A stretch of 64,000 bases of DNA, taken from Gaiellaceae bacterium. Lineage in GTDB: Bacteria; Actinomycetota; Thermoleophilia; Gaiellales; Gaiellaceae. The notes beneath the pieces are model-generated. The model was not told the DNA's origin. It did not search any database and was given only the letters and a program-made list of their open reading frames with translations. Positions 9,118 to 18,870 of this stretch are shown here, piece after piece. The stretch spans positions 26,731 to 90,730 of the forward strand of contig JAJTCQ010000006.1 of assembly GCA_021323315.1 (NCBI GenBank). The letters are read 5' to 3'. Every line of letters begins with the position of its first letter. The stretch's first letter is position 1. A program made the position numbers and the translations under genes.

Positions 9118-10605
9118 TTAGGGATTCTCCGTCCCCTGCAGGATTGCCTGCATGACCTCACGGGCGATCGGAGCGGCCGTCGTGCCTCCGGTGCCGCTTT
9201 GGTTTTGGAGAACGACTGCGATCGCGAGCTCCGGCGGCCGGTCCTCGTCCTCGCCGGCGAACGCGATGAACCACGTGATGTTCGAGCCGGGCACGCCCGT
9301 CTCGCCGGTTCCCGTCTTCCCTCCGATCGCATATCCGGAGATCTGCGCGGCCGTCCCGGTGCCGCGCTCGACGGCGAGCCGCATCATGTCCGCGACCGCG
9401 TCGGCGGTCTTCTTGCTTACGGCCCGCCTGATCAGGCGAGGACGCTGCCTCTCGATCACCTTGCCGCCCGGCGCGACGATGCGATTCACGACGTGAGGCT
9501 CCATGAGCCGTCCGCCGACGCCGATCGCGCCGGCGACCATCGCGTTCTGGAGCGCCGTCACGAGCACCCGCTCCTGGCCGAAGGCCATCCGGCCGGCATC
9601 GACGTTCGCATCCACCTTCGGGTAGAAGAGTCGGCCGTTGTCGTACAGGCCGCTGGCGAGGCGTTCGTCGGACGGCGTCTCGAGCGGGGGTTTCTCGTAG
9701 AACCCGAAGCGCTTGGCCGTGTCGAGGATCTTCTTCGCTCCGAGCTTCTTCCCGATGTTGCAGAAGACCGAGTTCACGGAATACGCGAGAGCGTTCGTGA
9801 GGTCGATGGTGCCGAAGGGGCGCGAGGTGTCGAAGTTGTTCACGCGCTTCCCGTACACGGTGCAGTAGCCGGGATCGACGAACGTCGAGTCGGGCGTGTA
9901 CCGCTTCGACTCGAGGGCGGCGGCGGCGGTGACGACCTTGAATGTCGATCCCGGCACGTACAGGCCCGCGCTGGCGCGGTTCACGAGCGGCGCCGCCGGC
10001 GTGCAGTCCGCCGTGATCTGCTCGATCTGGCCGAAGTTCTCCTCGACGAGATTCGGGTCGAAGCCGGGGGACGACGCCATCACGAGGAGCTTCCCCGTGC
10101 GCGGGTCGAGTGCCACGACGGCGCCGCAGTTCGCGCCGAGCGCCTCGTTGGCGACCTCCTGCGCGTCGAGGTCGAGCGTCGTGACGACGTCGTTGCCCTG
10201 GACGGGCTTGCCGCGGAGCTCGTCGAGCGTCTTGTCGAAGACGGTCGAGAGGCTCGAGTTGGACGCGGTGAGAAAGTCGTTGAGCGAGCGCTCGAGCCCG
10301 GTGCGCGAGCGGCCGACGGTCGAGTAGCCGACGACGTGCGCGGCGAGCGGGCCGTAGGGATAGCGGCGGAAGAAGAGCGTCCTGCCGTCGATCGCGCGCT
10401 GCCGGTTTCTCGCGAGACGCTTGCGAGGCTCGAATGAGAAGATGAGGCCGCGATCGATCGAGAACTCCGCGACGCGCCTGATCGAGTTGTCCTGGCGCTC
10501 GGCGAGGCTCGCTGCCGCCCACGTCTGCCAGTACGTCGTCATCAGAACAAGCACGGCGACGAGGATCAGCGCGACGTACGTGAGGCGGACGATCTGTGGG
10601 TTCAT
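9118..10605 (-). CDS. pbpA: Penicillin-binding protein 2 (PbpA-like transpeptidase)
   Basis: PGSTFKVVTAAAAL (SxxK), SVN motif, KTGTGE. Confidence 0.93.
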   Translation of the reverse strand: MNPQIVRLTYVALILVAVLVLMTTYWQTWAAASLAERQDNSIRRVAEFSIDRGLIFSFEPRKRLARNRQRAIDGRTLFFRRYPYGPLAAHVVGYSTVGRSRTGLERSLNDFLTASNSSLSTVFDKTLDELRGKPVQGNDVVTTLDLDAQEVANEALGANCGAVVALDPRTGKLLVMASSPGFDPNLVEENFGQIEQITADCTPAAPLVNRASAGLYVPGSTFKVVTAAAALESKRYTPDSTFVDPGYCTVYGKRVNNFDTSRPFGTIDLTNALAYSVNSVFCNIGKKLGAKKILDTAKRFGFYEKPPLETPSDERLASGLYDNGRLFYPKVDANVDAGRMAFGQERVLVTALQNAMVAGAIGVGGRLMEPHVVNRIVAPGGKVIERQRPRLIRRAVSKKTADAVADMMRLAVERGTGTAAQISGYAIGGKTGTGETGVPGSNITWFIAFAGEDEDRPPELAIAVVLQNQSGTGGTTAAPIAREVMQAILQGTENP

Positions 10606-11903
10606 CGCGGCTCGTTCGCCCGGTTGGAGACGAGGAGGAGGAGCGCGAGCAGCACGAAGTTGGCGACGATGCTCGTGCCGCCGTAGGAGACGAACGGCAG
10701 GGTGATCCCGGTGAGTGGGACGACGCGCAGAACGCCGCCGACGATGATGAACGTCTGCAAGGCGAAGCCGAACGTCAGCCCGGCCGCGAGGAGCTTCGAG
10801 AAGCCGTCGTCGGCCTGCAGCGCGACGCGCATGCCGCGCACGACGAAGAGCATGAACACGAGAAGGACCGCCGCCGCTCCGACGAGCCCGAGCTCCTGCG
10901 CGATCGCGGAGAAGATGAAGTCCGTGCGCAGGTACGGGATGAGCTGGGAGCCGTCGACCGACGTGAACGTCCCCTGGCCGAGTCCCGTGCCGCCGAAGCC
11001 TCCGTTGGCGATCGAGTAGAGGCTCTTCACGAGCTGATACGACGCGCAGTCCTGGCGCAGCGCGAGTTCGCCCGTGAGAGAGCAGTACACGGGCTCATCC
11101 GTCCACGGCTGCAGCCAGATCGTCACGCGGTCCTGCACGTGCCCGATCGCGTTGTAGAGGACGGCGGCGCCTCCCAGGAACAGCGTCAGCCCGGCTGCGA
11201 CGAACAGGGCCCGGCCAGTCGCGACGTAGAGCATCGCGAGGAAGATCCCGAAGTTCAGGAGCGCGCTGCCGAGGTCGTTCGTGACCACGATGACGAGCAT
11301 CGCCGCACCCCAGATCGCGAGCAGCGGTCCCACGTCCTTCAGCTGACCGCGCGCCAGCGACTCCCGCTTCTCGCGGAGATAGCCCGCGAGGAAGAGGATC
11401 AGGCAGATCTTCGCGAGCTCACCGGGCTGGAACTGGATCACGCCGAGGTCGACCCAGAGCCGCGCGCCGTTCACCGTCTCGCCGAGCCCAGGAAGCGACG
11501 GCAGCAGCAGCAGGGCGACCGCGCCGACACCGAACAGATACCGGTACGACTCGAGGACGCGGTAGTCGTGGCGGAACCAGAGCAGCGTCCCGGCGAGGGC
11601 GGCGACGCCCGCGGCGATCCATACAGCCTGGCGTCCGCCGTCGCCGGGGTCGAGCCGGTAGATCGTCGTCACACCGAACGCCGTCAGGACGGCGGTCAGC
11701 GGGAGGAGTGCGCCGTCAGCATTGGGCGCGGTGCGCCGGATCACCACGTGCGCGACGACGTACAGCCCGAGGAAGAGTGCTCCCCAGGTGACCACGTCGG
11801 GCGAGATCTCGGCGTCGCGCGCGAGCGTGACCGTCGCGAGCGCCACGCTCGCGATCAGGCCGGCGAGGACGAGCCCGAAGAGCTCGCGCCGGCGGGCGTT
11901 CAC
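10602..11903 (-). CDS. FtsW/RodA/SpoVE family
   Basis: Poly-TM SEDS protein: KICLILFLAGYLRE, GITLPFVSYGGTS; GTG start at 11903. Confidence 0.93.
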   Translation of the reverse strand: MNARRRELFGLVLAGLIASVALATVTLARDAEISPDVVTWGALFLGLYVVAHVVIRRTAPNADGALLPLTAVLTAFGVTTIYRLDPGDGGRQAVWIAAGVAALAGTLLWFRHDYRVLESYRYLFGVGAVALLLLPSLPGLGETVNGARLWVDLGVIQFQPGELAKICLILFLAGYLREKRESLARGQLKDVGPLLAIWGAAMLVIVVTNDLGSALLNFGIFLAMLYVATGRALFVAAGLTLFLGGAAVLYNAIGHVQDRVTIWLQPWTDEPVYCSLTGELALRQDCASYQLVKSLYSIANGGFGGTGLGQGTFTSVDGSQLIPYLRTDFIFSAIAQELGLVGAAAVLLVFMLFVVRGMRVALQADDGFSKLLAAGLTFGFALQTFIIVGGVLRVVPLTGITLPFVSYGGTSIVANFVLLALLLLVSNRANEPR

Positions 11904-12808
11904 CGACTGATGCCCCAGTACAGGGCGAGGGCGCCGACGACGACCACGAGCGCGACGAGCGCCAGCGACGTCAGCCGCCCGCCTGAGGCCGCGCCGTGTC
12001 GGCTCACGTCGGCCTCCGGGTCGGCGAGGGTGGCTTCGGCTGCGCCCTCGTCCGCTGCCGGCGGGTCGTCGTACGTGACGGGCTCCGGGTCGCCTTCGAC
12101 CAGCTCGAAGAGAACGACGGTGATGTTGTCCTCTCCGCCGCGCGCGTTCGCGGCCGCGACGAGCCGCTCGGCCGCCGCCTCGGGATCGCGGTCGGCTTCG
12201 AGGAGCGCGGACGCGATCTCGTCCTGCGAGAGCATGTCGGTGAGACCGTCCGAACACAGGAGCACGAGGTCGCCGCGCTCCGCCGGAACCCTGAACACGT
12301 CGACCTCGATCGCGCTCTCGGTACCCACAGCGCGCGTGATCGCGGAGCGCTGTGGGTGCCGCTCGGCCTCCTCGGGCGTGAGCACGCCGCTCTCGACGAG
12401 CTCCGCGACGAGCGAGTGGTCGGTGGTGATCTGCTCGAGCACGTCGCCGCGGAGGCGATAGGCACGCGAGTCACCCACGTGTCCGAACACGATCCCGGCG
12501 TCCACTGCATCGACGAGCGCCACGGTCACCGTCGTTCCCATCCCGGCTGTGGTCGGGTCGGCGACGGAGCGCTCCCAGACGCGCCGGTTCGCCTCCTCGA
12601 TGCTCGCCTCGAGGCTGGCCTCGTCGATCACGTCGCGCCGGCGGTCACGGAGCGCCGCGGCTGCGATGCCCGCGGCGACCTCACCTGCACGCGCCCCGCC
12701 CATCCCGTCCGCGATCGCGAACAGCGGCGGCTCGAAGACGTACGCGTCCTCGTTTCGCGTGCGCCTTCGGCCAGTGTCGGTCAGCCAGGCCGCGCGTCCG
12801 ATCTTCAC
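11900..12808 (-). CDS. PP2C-family protein phosphatase (PstP-like)
   Basis: AAWLTDTGRRRTRNEDAYVFEPPLFAIADGMGGARAGEVAAGIA; C-terminal TM. Confidence 0.94.
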   Translation of the reverse strand: MKIGRAAWLTDTGRRRTRNEDAYVFEPPLFAIADGMGGARAGEVAAGIAAAALRDRRRDVIDEASLEASIEEANRRVWERSVADPTTAGMGTTVTVALVDAVDAGIVFGHVGDSRAYRLRGDVLEQITTDHSLVAELVESGVLTPEEAERHPQRSAITRAVGTESAIEVDVFRVPAERGDLVLLCSDGLTDMLSQDEIASALLEADRDPEAAAERLVAAANARGGEDNITVVLFELVEGDPEPVTYDDPPAADEGAAEATLADPEADVSRHGAASGGRLTSLALVALVVVVGALALYWGISR

Positions 12809-13287
12809 GCCTGCACCTGCAGCTCGGTAGCGCCGATCCTGATCACGTCGCCGACCTTGGCGAGCTGTGCCCGCTCCAGCTTCGTGCCGTTCACGAAGGT
12901 CCCGTTCGTCGAGCCCAGGTCGTCGACCATCGCGCCTTCGGGCCGCGGCTCGATCCGCGCATGTCGCGCGGACACGAACTCGTCGTGCTCGAGGCGGATC
13001 CCACTCGCCGCGTCGCGACCCACCACCGTGGGTGCGGCCACTTCGATCGTTCTCCCCCGGCCCAACTCGGTGCTCGCGAGGACGAGGAGCCGTGCCGGTG
13101 CGAGCCCGTGTTGCGCCCGCAACGCGTTCGCCTCGGCCGCACCCAGGACGATGCTCTCCTGCGGGGCCTGGGCCATGCCTTTCGTCGCCGAGCGCACGAC
13201 GTAGAGGATGAACAGGTAGAGCAGCACGAGGAAGGCGATCTTCCCGATCAGGAGCGTTTCGTCGGTCTCGAGCGCGAGGGACGTCAC
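12805..13287 (-). CDS. FHA domain protein with N-terminal TM (FhaB/FipA-like)
   Basis: VGRDAASGIRLEHDEFVSARHARIEPRPEGAMVDDLGSTNGTFVNG. Confidence 0.92.
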   Translation of the reverse strand: MTSLALETDETLLIGKIAFLVLLYLFILYVVRSATKGMAQAPQESIVLGAAEANALRAQHGLAPARLLVLASTELGRGRTIEVAAPTVVGRDAASGIRLEHDEFVSARHARIEPRPEGAMVDDLGSTNGTFVNGTKLERAQLAKVGDVIRIGATELQVQA

Positions 13288-14057
13288 GGGAGCGCGCAGC
13301 CGAACACGACGTCCGTCGCGCCGAGCGTGATCCGATCGCCGTCGCGCAGCCGCGCGCGGTCGACGCGCTTGCCGTTGACCTCGAGACCGTTCGTCGAGCC
13401 GAGGTCGACGATCCAGTAGCCCGCCCCTTCCTGCCGGACCTCGGCGTGGCGACGCGAGACGTTCACGTCGGCGACGCGAACGTCTGCCTCCCGCGAGCGG
13501 CCGAGGACGACGCTCGTCGAGTTGACCTCGTGCACTCGTCCACCGATCGTCAGGGTGACGACCTCGCGCTCGGGCTCCGGTGGCGGCGCGTCGGCGACGA
13601 CGGGCGCCGGCGCCTTGTAGATCATCGTCTGCGCGGGCTGGTCGACGGGGAGCGAGGGAGGAGGCGAAGCCGGGCTCGGTGCCTCGGCCGAAGCCACGAG
13701 CCGCGTGGCGATCCCGAACTCGCCGACCGCGAGGTCGTCGTCCACGGTGACGAGCACGGTCGGCGCATCTAGAAGCGCGTAGCGCTCGCGTCGCGCGTGC
13801 TCGGCGAGGTACTCCTGGAGCTCCGCGACGAGAGCCTCTTCGTAGCCCTCGAACTGCTTGCGGTCGTCAAGCGAGAGGTAGACCGTGTACTCGTTGGGGA
13901 CGTAGACGTTCGCGACGGACACGTTGCGATGGTCGTCCATCTCCTTCACGAGCTTGCGCGCCAGCTCGATCGGCTGGACGTGCGTGCGGAACGCGCGACC
14001 GAAGACGCCTTCGAAGAGGCCTTCGATCTTCGCTTCGATGGTGCGCAGGACTGCCAT
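13284..14057 (-). CDS. DUF3662 + FHA domain protein (FhaA-like)
   Basis: IEGLFEGVFGRAFRTHVQPIELARKLVKEMDDHRNVSVANVYVPNEYTVYLS; FHA at C-terminus. Confidence 0.92.
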   Translation of the reverse strand: MAVLRTIEAKIEGLFEGVFGRAFRTHVQPIELARKLVKEMDDHRNVSVANVYVPNEYTVYLSLDDRKQFEGYEEALVAELQEYLAEHARRERYALLDAPTVLVTVDDDLAVGEFGIATRLVASAEAPSPASPPPSLPVDQPAQTMIYKAPAPVVADAPPPEPEREVVTLTIGGRVHEVNSTSVVLGRSREADVRVADVNVSRRHAEVRQEGAGYWIVDLGSTNGLEVNGKRVDRARLRDGDRITLGATDVVFGCALP

Positions 14058-14105
14058 GAGCAGGGAGTTCGCGACGAGTGTAGTTACCCGCTCGGTGCGT
14101 TCGGC

Positions 14106-15734
14106 TCAGGCCGCGCGGCGTGGTGTGGCCGCGGCCAGAGCGAACCCCGCCCAGGCGAGCATGACGACGATCGTGCTCGCGACGCCGGCTCCGGCGAGGA
14201 CGGATGCGCCTGTCACGACGAGTCCTACTCCGCCGGCGCCGAGCCGCGAGCAGCGGCGGGCCCACGGCAGGAGCGCGGATGCGGCTCCGACGAGGATCGC
14301 GGCAGCGAGGACGAGCGGCTCGTGGAGCAACCAGCCCCACACCGCTGTTGCGACGGAGCCGACCGAGTCGAGAGGCCCCAGCTCGAGCGCGGACGCGGTG
14401 CCGCCTGAGACGGGCAGGCGCTCGCCGGAGACGGCCGACAGCAGGACGACCGAGAGCACGGCAAGCGCGCCGTGCGCCGCGCGCCGAGCCGTGTTCTTGA
14501 CCGGAACCAGCGCCAGCGGCACGAGTGGCAGAAGGCCAACCGTCGCGAGGATCGGCCCGGCCATGAACCACAGGCTGTGGCGCGCATCACGCCAGTTCGC
14601 AGCCAGCCAGCCGGCAGCGAAGATCCCGTAGAGCCCCGCGAGGGCGACGGCGACGTTTCCGAGCGGAAAGAGCGGGACGGCGAGCGCGAGCGCCAGGCCG
14701 AGGCGAGGATCGAGCCAGGATGCGAGACCGGTCGCGACGATGAGCAGGGCGACGAGCTCCGGCGGCCAGAAGGGAAGGAACGTCGCGCCGAGCCCGGCGG
14801 TCACGGCGCCCAGAACGACGGGGAGAACACGACGCGCGTGCCGGCGGGCGGGAGCGACCGTCTCAGCAGGCGCTTCCTGGCGCGCCTTCCGGGGAGCTCG
14901 GCGCTCGGGGGCACGGGAGGCGTTCCTGAGCTCAGCGGCGAAGTCAGACGCGCTCGGGCGACGAGTCGGATCGATCGAGAGCGCCGTGTCGACGGCGGAC
15001 ACGAGCCGGCGCGGAAGCCCGCGTCGCTCCGTCGCGAGCGGAGGCGCGCCGGCCTGGATGGCCTGCGCGACCTCCTGTATCGGCATGCCCCAGAACGGAT
15101 GCCGACGGGTGAGCGTCTCCCAGAGCAGCACTCCGACGGACCACACGTCGCTCTGCGGGGTCGCGTCGCCGCCGTTCAGCCGCTCCGGCGCGATGTAGGC
15201 GAGGGTTCCGGGCACGTCGCCGACCGCCGTCAGCGTGTCGGCGCCGTCGAACTGGGCGAGACCGAAGTCGAGGAGCCGCACGGCGACCTCGTCGCGGTCC
15301 TCGAGCAGGATGTTCGCGGGCTTCACGTCCCGGTGGACGATTCCGGCCCGGTGTGCGTGCGCGAGTGCGTCGAGGACCTGCGCGGCCGCGGTCACGGCGT
15401 CGTGATCGCCGAGCGCGCCGGTGCGGATCGCGTCGCGCATCGTGCGGCCGGGCACGTACTCGTAGGCGATGTAGACGTGGTCCGTGTCGTGACCGACGTC
15501 GTACGCGCGAACGCATCTGTCGTGACGGAGGCGGCGGGCCGCGAGCGCCTCGCGCTCGGCGCGCGCCGCGGCCTTGCCCTCGCGCGGGATGATCTTCAGC
15601 GCGACGTCGAGGCCGTTCTGCTCGTCGAGGGCGAGCCAGACCGAGCCCGAACCTCCGGTTCCGAGCGGTCGCACGGGCCGGTAGCGCCCGAGGACGAGCT
15701 CCTGAGTTGAGGGGACGATCGCGACCGAGGACAC
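14106..15734 (-). CDS. Ser/Thr protein kinase with C-terminal multi-TM region
   Basis: GRYRPVRPLGTGGSGSVWLALDEQ...HRDVKPANILLED...DFGLAQFD; long hydrophobic C-terminus; GTG start 15734. Confidence 0.88.
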   Translation of the reverse strand: MSSVAIVPSTQELVLGRYRPVRPLGTGGSGSVWLALDEQNGLDVALKIIPREGKAAARAEREALAARRLRHDRCVRAYDVGHDTDHVYIAYEYVPGRTMRDAIRTGALGDHDAVTAAAQVLDALAHAHRAGIVHRDVKPANILLEDRDEVAVRLLDFGLAQFDGADTLTAVGDVPGTLAYIAPERLNGGDATPQSDVWSVGVLLWETLTRRHPFWGMPIQEVAQAIQAGAPPLATERRGLPRRLVSAVDTALSIDPTRRPSASDFAAELRNASRAPERRAPRKARQEAPAETVAPARRHARRVLPVVLGAVTAGLGATFLPFWPPELVALLIVATGLASWLDPRLGLALALAVPLFPLGNVAVALAGLYGIFAAGWLAANWRDARHSLWFMAGPILATVGLLPLVPLALVPVKNTARRAAHGALAVLSVVLLSAVSGERLPVSGGTASALELGPLDSVGSVATAVWGWLLHEPLVLAAAILVGAASALLPWARRCSRLGAGGVGLVVTGASVLAGAGVASTIVVMLAWAGFALAAATPRRAA

Positions 15735-15819
15735 GGCTCCCCACTCTTTGCCGTGGCCGCGCCGACTCCTTGCGACCGCTGGAAGCTCCGGCCAAGCGTC
15801 TAGAGTGGCGACTCGGCGC

Positions 15820-16968
15820 ATGAGTACGCGCGACGAAGACATCCTGGATTTCGACTTCTTCGACGAGGAGGACGCCCCGGCGTGGGAGGAGCCCGAAGGC
15901 TTCGAGCCGGCTCCGCCCAGCGATCGCGGCCGTCGTGGCGGCGGCTCGCGGTTCGGCCCGCCGCGCAACCTCGCGCCGTTGCTGCGCCTGATCGGGCTCA
16001 TCGCGCTCGCGATCCTCGTCGTCGTCCTCCTCGCGGTCTGGGTCGAGGGCTGCACGGCGGACGCGAAGCGGGATCGCAACAGCACGTACCTTGCGGAGAT
16101 CGGCGCGATCGGGAACGCGTCGGCGCGGCTCGGCCAGCAGGTGAGCACCTTGCTCACGACGCCCGGGCTGAACCAGGAGGACCTCGACGCGAGGCTCGGC
16201 GGCTACGCGCAAACGGCCGAGAACCAGGTGCAGCGCGCGGGGGATCTCGACCCGCCCGGACCCATGGTCGGTCCGAACACGGGCGCTGTCGAGTCCCTCC
16301 AGTACCGCGCGAACGGACTGCGCGGGCTCCAGAACGCCTTCAGGGAGACGGTCGATGAGACGGATGCGAGCATCGCGGGCGAGCAGCTCCTCGCGCAGAC
16401 GCAGCGTCTGCTCGCGAGCGACATCATCTGGACGGACTCGTTCCAGGCTCCGGCCGAGGCCGTCCTCACCGACGAGGGCATCGAAGGCCTCGATGTCCCG
16501 TCCTCCGAGTTCATTACGTCCGAGGACTTCGTGAGCCAGAGCGATCTGGCCGCGATCTGGCAGCGGATCCAGGGGGCGTCGACAGGCGGCCCGACGACCG
16601 GCCTCCACGGCAACCAGATCGAGTTCGTCCGCGCGCTCCCGAGCGAGCAGGACCTGTCGACGACGACCGAGACGACCATCGAGGTCACGGACCAGCTCGC
16701 GTTCGAGGTCGGGATCACCGACTCGGGCGAGAGCCAGGAGGTGCGCGTGAAGGTCACGCTCACGATCCCGAAGCAGCCCGAGCCGATCGTCAAGACTGCG
16801 ACGATCCCCCTGATCGACGCGGGAGAGACGAAGACCGTCAGGTTCCAGGTCGGTGCGCTCGTGCCGTTCGGTGAGCAGACGACCGTGAAAGTCGACGTCG
16901 ACCCGGTACCGGGCGAGACGAACACGTCCAACAACTCGTATGAGTATCCGGTCATCTTCACGCTGTGA
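15820..16968 (+). CDS. Single-pass membrane protein with CARDB-like C-terminal domain, unknown function
   Basis: Acidic N-terminus, one TM (LLRLIGLIALAILVVVLLAVWV), C-terminal VDPVPGETNTSNNSYEYPV. Confidence 0.75.
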   Translation: MSTRDEDILDFDFFDEEDAPAWEEPEGFEPAPPSDRGRRGGGSRFGPPRNLAPLLRLIGLIALAILVVVLLAVWVEGCTADAKRDRNSTYLAEIGAIGNASARLGQQVSTLLTTPGLNQEDLDARLGGYAQTAENQVQRAGDLDPPGPMVGPNTGAVESLQYRANGLRGLQNAFRETVDETDASIAGEQLLAQTQRLLASDIIWTDSFQAPAEAVLTDEGIEGLDVPSSEFITSEDFVSQSDLAAIWQRIQGASTGGPTTGLHGNQIEFVRALPSEQDLSTTTETTIEVTDQLAFEVGITDSGESQEVRVKVTLTIPKQPEPIVKTATIPLIDAGETKTVRFQVGALVPFGEQTTVKVDVDPVPGETNTSNNSYEYPVIFTL

Positions 16969-17435
16969 CCGCGGAGCTCGTGGTCGCGATAGCAGCCTGT
17001 GTGGCGGCCGGGGTCGCGCTCGCGGTCGTGCTCGGCCTCTGGCGGCGCACGTCGCGCCTGGCGGCCGCCCAGTCGGTCGTCCTGGGGCAGGGCTCGGCCG
17101 ACCTGCTCGAGTTCGCGGTCTCGCTCCAGGGGCGAGTCGACGATCTCTACCGCGCGGTCGACGAAGTCGCCGCGGGACTCTCACGCGTCGATCGCCGCGT
17201 GGACGGCGCGGTGAGCAACACGGCAGTCGTTCGCTACGACGCCTACGAGGGCACGGGGGGACAGCAGTCCGCGTCGGTCGCGTTGCTCGACGCGACCCGC
17301 ACGGGAACGATCGTCACCGCCATCCAAGGCCGTGACTATGCGCGCATCTACGTCAAGGATCTCGATCGCGGACGCTCGTCGGTCGCGTTGTCGCCCGAGG
17401 AGCAGGAGGCCGTCGATCGCGCCATGGCGCGCTGA
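16965..17435 (+). CDS. DUF4446 family protein
   Basis: AVSNTAVVRYDAYEGTGGQQSASVALLDATRTGTIVTAIQGRDYARIYVKDLDRG...SPEEQEAV. Confidence 0.85.
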   Translation: MTAELVVAIAACVAAGVALAVVLGLWRRTSRLAAAQSVVLGQGSADLLEFAVSLQGRVDDLYRAVDEVAAGLSRVDRRVDGAVSNTAVVRYDAYEGTGGQQSASVALLDATRTGTIVTAIQGRDYARIYVKDLDRGRSSVALSPEEQEAVDRAMAR

Positions 17436-17899
17436 TGGCCTCCTCCGGAGCGCTTCCGCAACGCGCTGACAACATCCTCCTGCAGACGTTCCGCACGGGT
17501 CATGCCGTGCGGGAGCTGATGGAGCACGCCGTCGCGGGCACCGGAGTGAGCGCGGACGAGTGGGCCGTCCTGAGCGCAGTGGGATTGTTTCGATCCGTCG
17601 CGCCCACGCAGCTGGCGACCGTCCTGCGCGTACCGCCGACGAGCATCTCGCGCTACGTCGCACGACTCGCGGGCAACGATCTCGTCGTGCGCCTGCCGAA
17701 CGAGGCCGACCGGCGTTCGTACCTGCTCGAGCTCACCCACGAGGGGCAACGCACGGTGGATGCCATCGCGCCGCGGTTTCGCGCGCTCGTGACCGGGCTC
17801 GAGGAGCGCGCCGACGTGCGGGCGATCGAGTCGGCCCTCCTCGAGCTCGAGCAGGCCGCCAAGGCCCTCGACGTTGACAGACGTACTGCCAGTCGGTAG
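17435..17899 (+). CDS. MarR family transcriptional regulator
   Basis: GVSADEWAVLSAVGLFRSVAPTQLATVLRVPPTSISRYVARLAGNDLVVRLPNEADRRSYLLELT. Confidence 0.88.
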   Translation: MASSGALPQRADNILLQTFRTGHAVRELMEHAVAGTGVSADEWAVLSAVGLFRSVAPTQLATVLRVPPTSISRYVARLAGNDLVVRLPNEADRRSYLLELTHEGQRTVDAIAPRFRALVTGLEERADVRAIESALLELEQAAKALDVDRRTASR

Positions 17900-17905
17900 T
17901 ACTAT
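17874..17905 (+). promoter_or_regulatory. Promoter-like element with embedded inverted repeat, inside the 3' end of the marR gene
   Basis: TTGACA at 17874; GTACTGCC-AGTC-GGTAGTAC at 17883-17902; TAGTACTAT just upstream of ATG 17914. Confidence 0.5.
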
Positions 17906-17913
17906 GCTTCCAG

Positions 17914-18864
17914 ATGGAAGTATCCGCCCGCCGCGTGCTCATCCCTGCCGCCTGCCTCGGCGCGATAGGAATGACGGTGATGTCCGCGTCGGCGGCCACC
18001 GATGCAGGACGGACGTTCGCTCCGGTACGCGTGGTGGCCAAGATCTCGACCGGTGCGGGGCCGTGCGTCGCGACCCCGATCCGTGGGCGTATCTGGGTGT
18101 CGAACTTCAACGGCTGGACGCTCGTGCGGGTCGACCCGACGACGAACCGGGTCGTCGGGCGGCCGATCGACGTCGGCAAGCAGCCGTGCGGGCTCGCCTT
18201 CGGGGCAGGGAGCGTGTGGGTCGGCCCCTTCGGGACGCGCACGGTCGAGCGAGTTCGCCCCACGTCCGGGAGGCGGAGGCGGATCGTCATCGGAGGGACG
18301 CCGTGGGACGTCGCCTTCCACGACGGGAGCCTGTGGGCCACGAGCTCGAGCGCGGGCGCGATCGTCCGGGTCGATCCGCGTACGAACCGCGTCGCCGCCC
18401 GCATCGTGACTGGCGGCACGCCGGCGAACCTGACGGTCGCGTTCGGCTCGCTGTGGGCCGGTTCCGCGACGGGCACGGCCGTGTTTCGCATCGACCCCGA
18501 GACCAACACCGCCACGCGCGTCGAGACCGGAGGCGAGGGCCCTGGCTCGGTCGAGCCCGTCGACGACGCGCTCTGGGTGTCGCAACAGGGAAGCAACTCC
18601 GTCGCCAAGCTCGACCCCGAGACCGGAGAGGTGCTCGCCACCGTCTCCGTCGGGACCGCTCCCGTCTGGCCCGCCGATGCCGGCGACGGGACGCTCCTCG
18701 TCCCCAACGCCCGCTCGGACACGGTCTCGCGGATCGACACGACGACGAATCAGGTCGTCCAGACGATCCGCGTCGGTGGCGGCCCGGTGGTGTTCAGGCG
18801 CGCGTTCGGAGACCTCTGGCTCACCCACCTCCGCGGCGTGCTCTGGCGCCTGCGTGTCGGCTGA
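17914..18864 (+). CDS. Secreted YncE/Vgb-like beta-propeller protein
   Basis: Signal peptide; repeated VxRVDPxTNRV and GxxPxGxAFGxGSxWV blades. Confidence 0.85.
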   Translation: MEVSARRVLIPAACLGAIGMTVMSASAATDAGRTFAPVRVVAKISTGAGPCVATPIRGRIWVSNFNGWTLVRVDPTTNRVVGRPIDVGKQPCGLAFGAGSVWVGPFGTRTVERVRPTSGRRRRIVIGGTPWDVAFHDGSLWATSSSAGAIVRVDPRTNRVAARIVTGGTPANLTVAFGSLWAGSATGTAVFRIDPETNTATRVETGGEGPGSVEPVDDALWVSQQGSNSVAKLDPETGEVLATVSVGTAPVWPADAGDGTLLVPNARSDTVSRIDTTTNQVVQTIRVGGGPVVFRRAFGDLWLTHLRGVLWRLRVG

Positions 18865-18870
18865 CGACGA

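Noticed and set aside
6638-9121. 827-aa plus-strand ORF
   Set aside because: Antisense to ddl and pknB; low-complexity Arg-rich shadow translation
14944-17184. 746-aa minus-strand ORF
   Set aside because: Overlaps well-supported kinase, CARDB-like and DUF4446 genes in other frames
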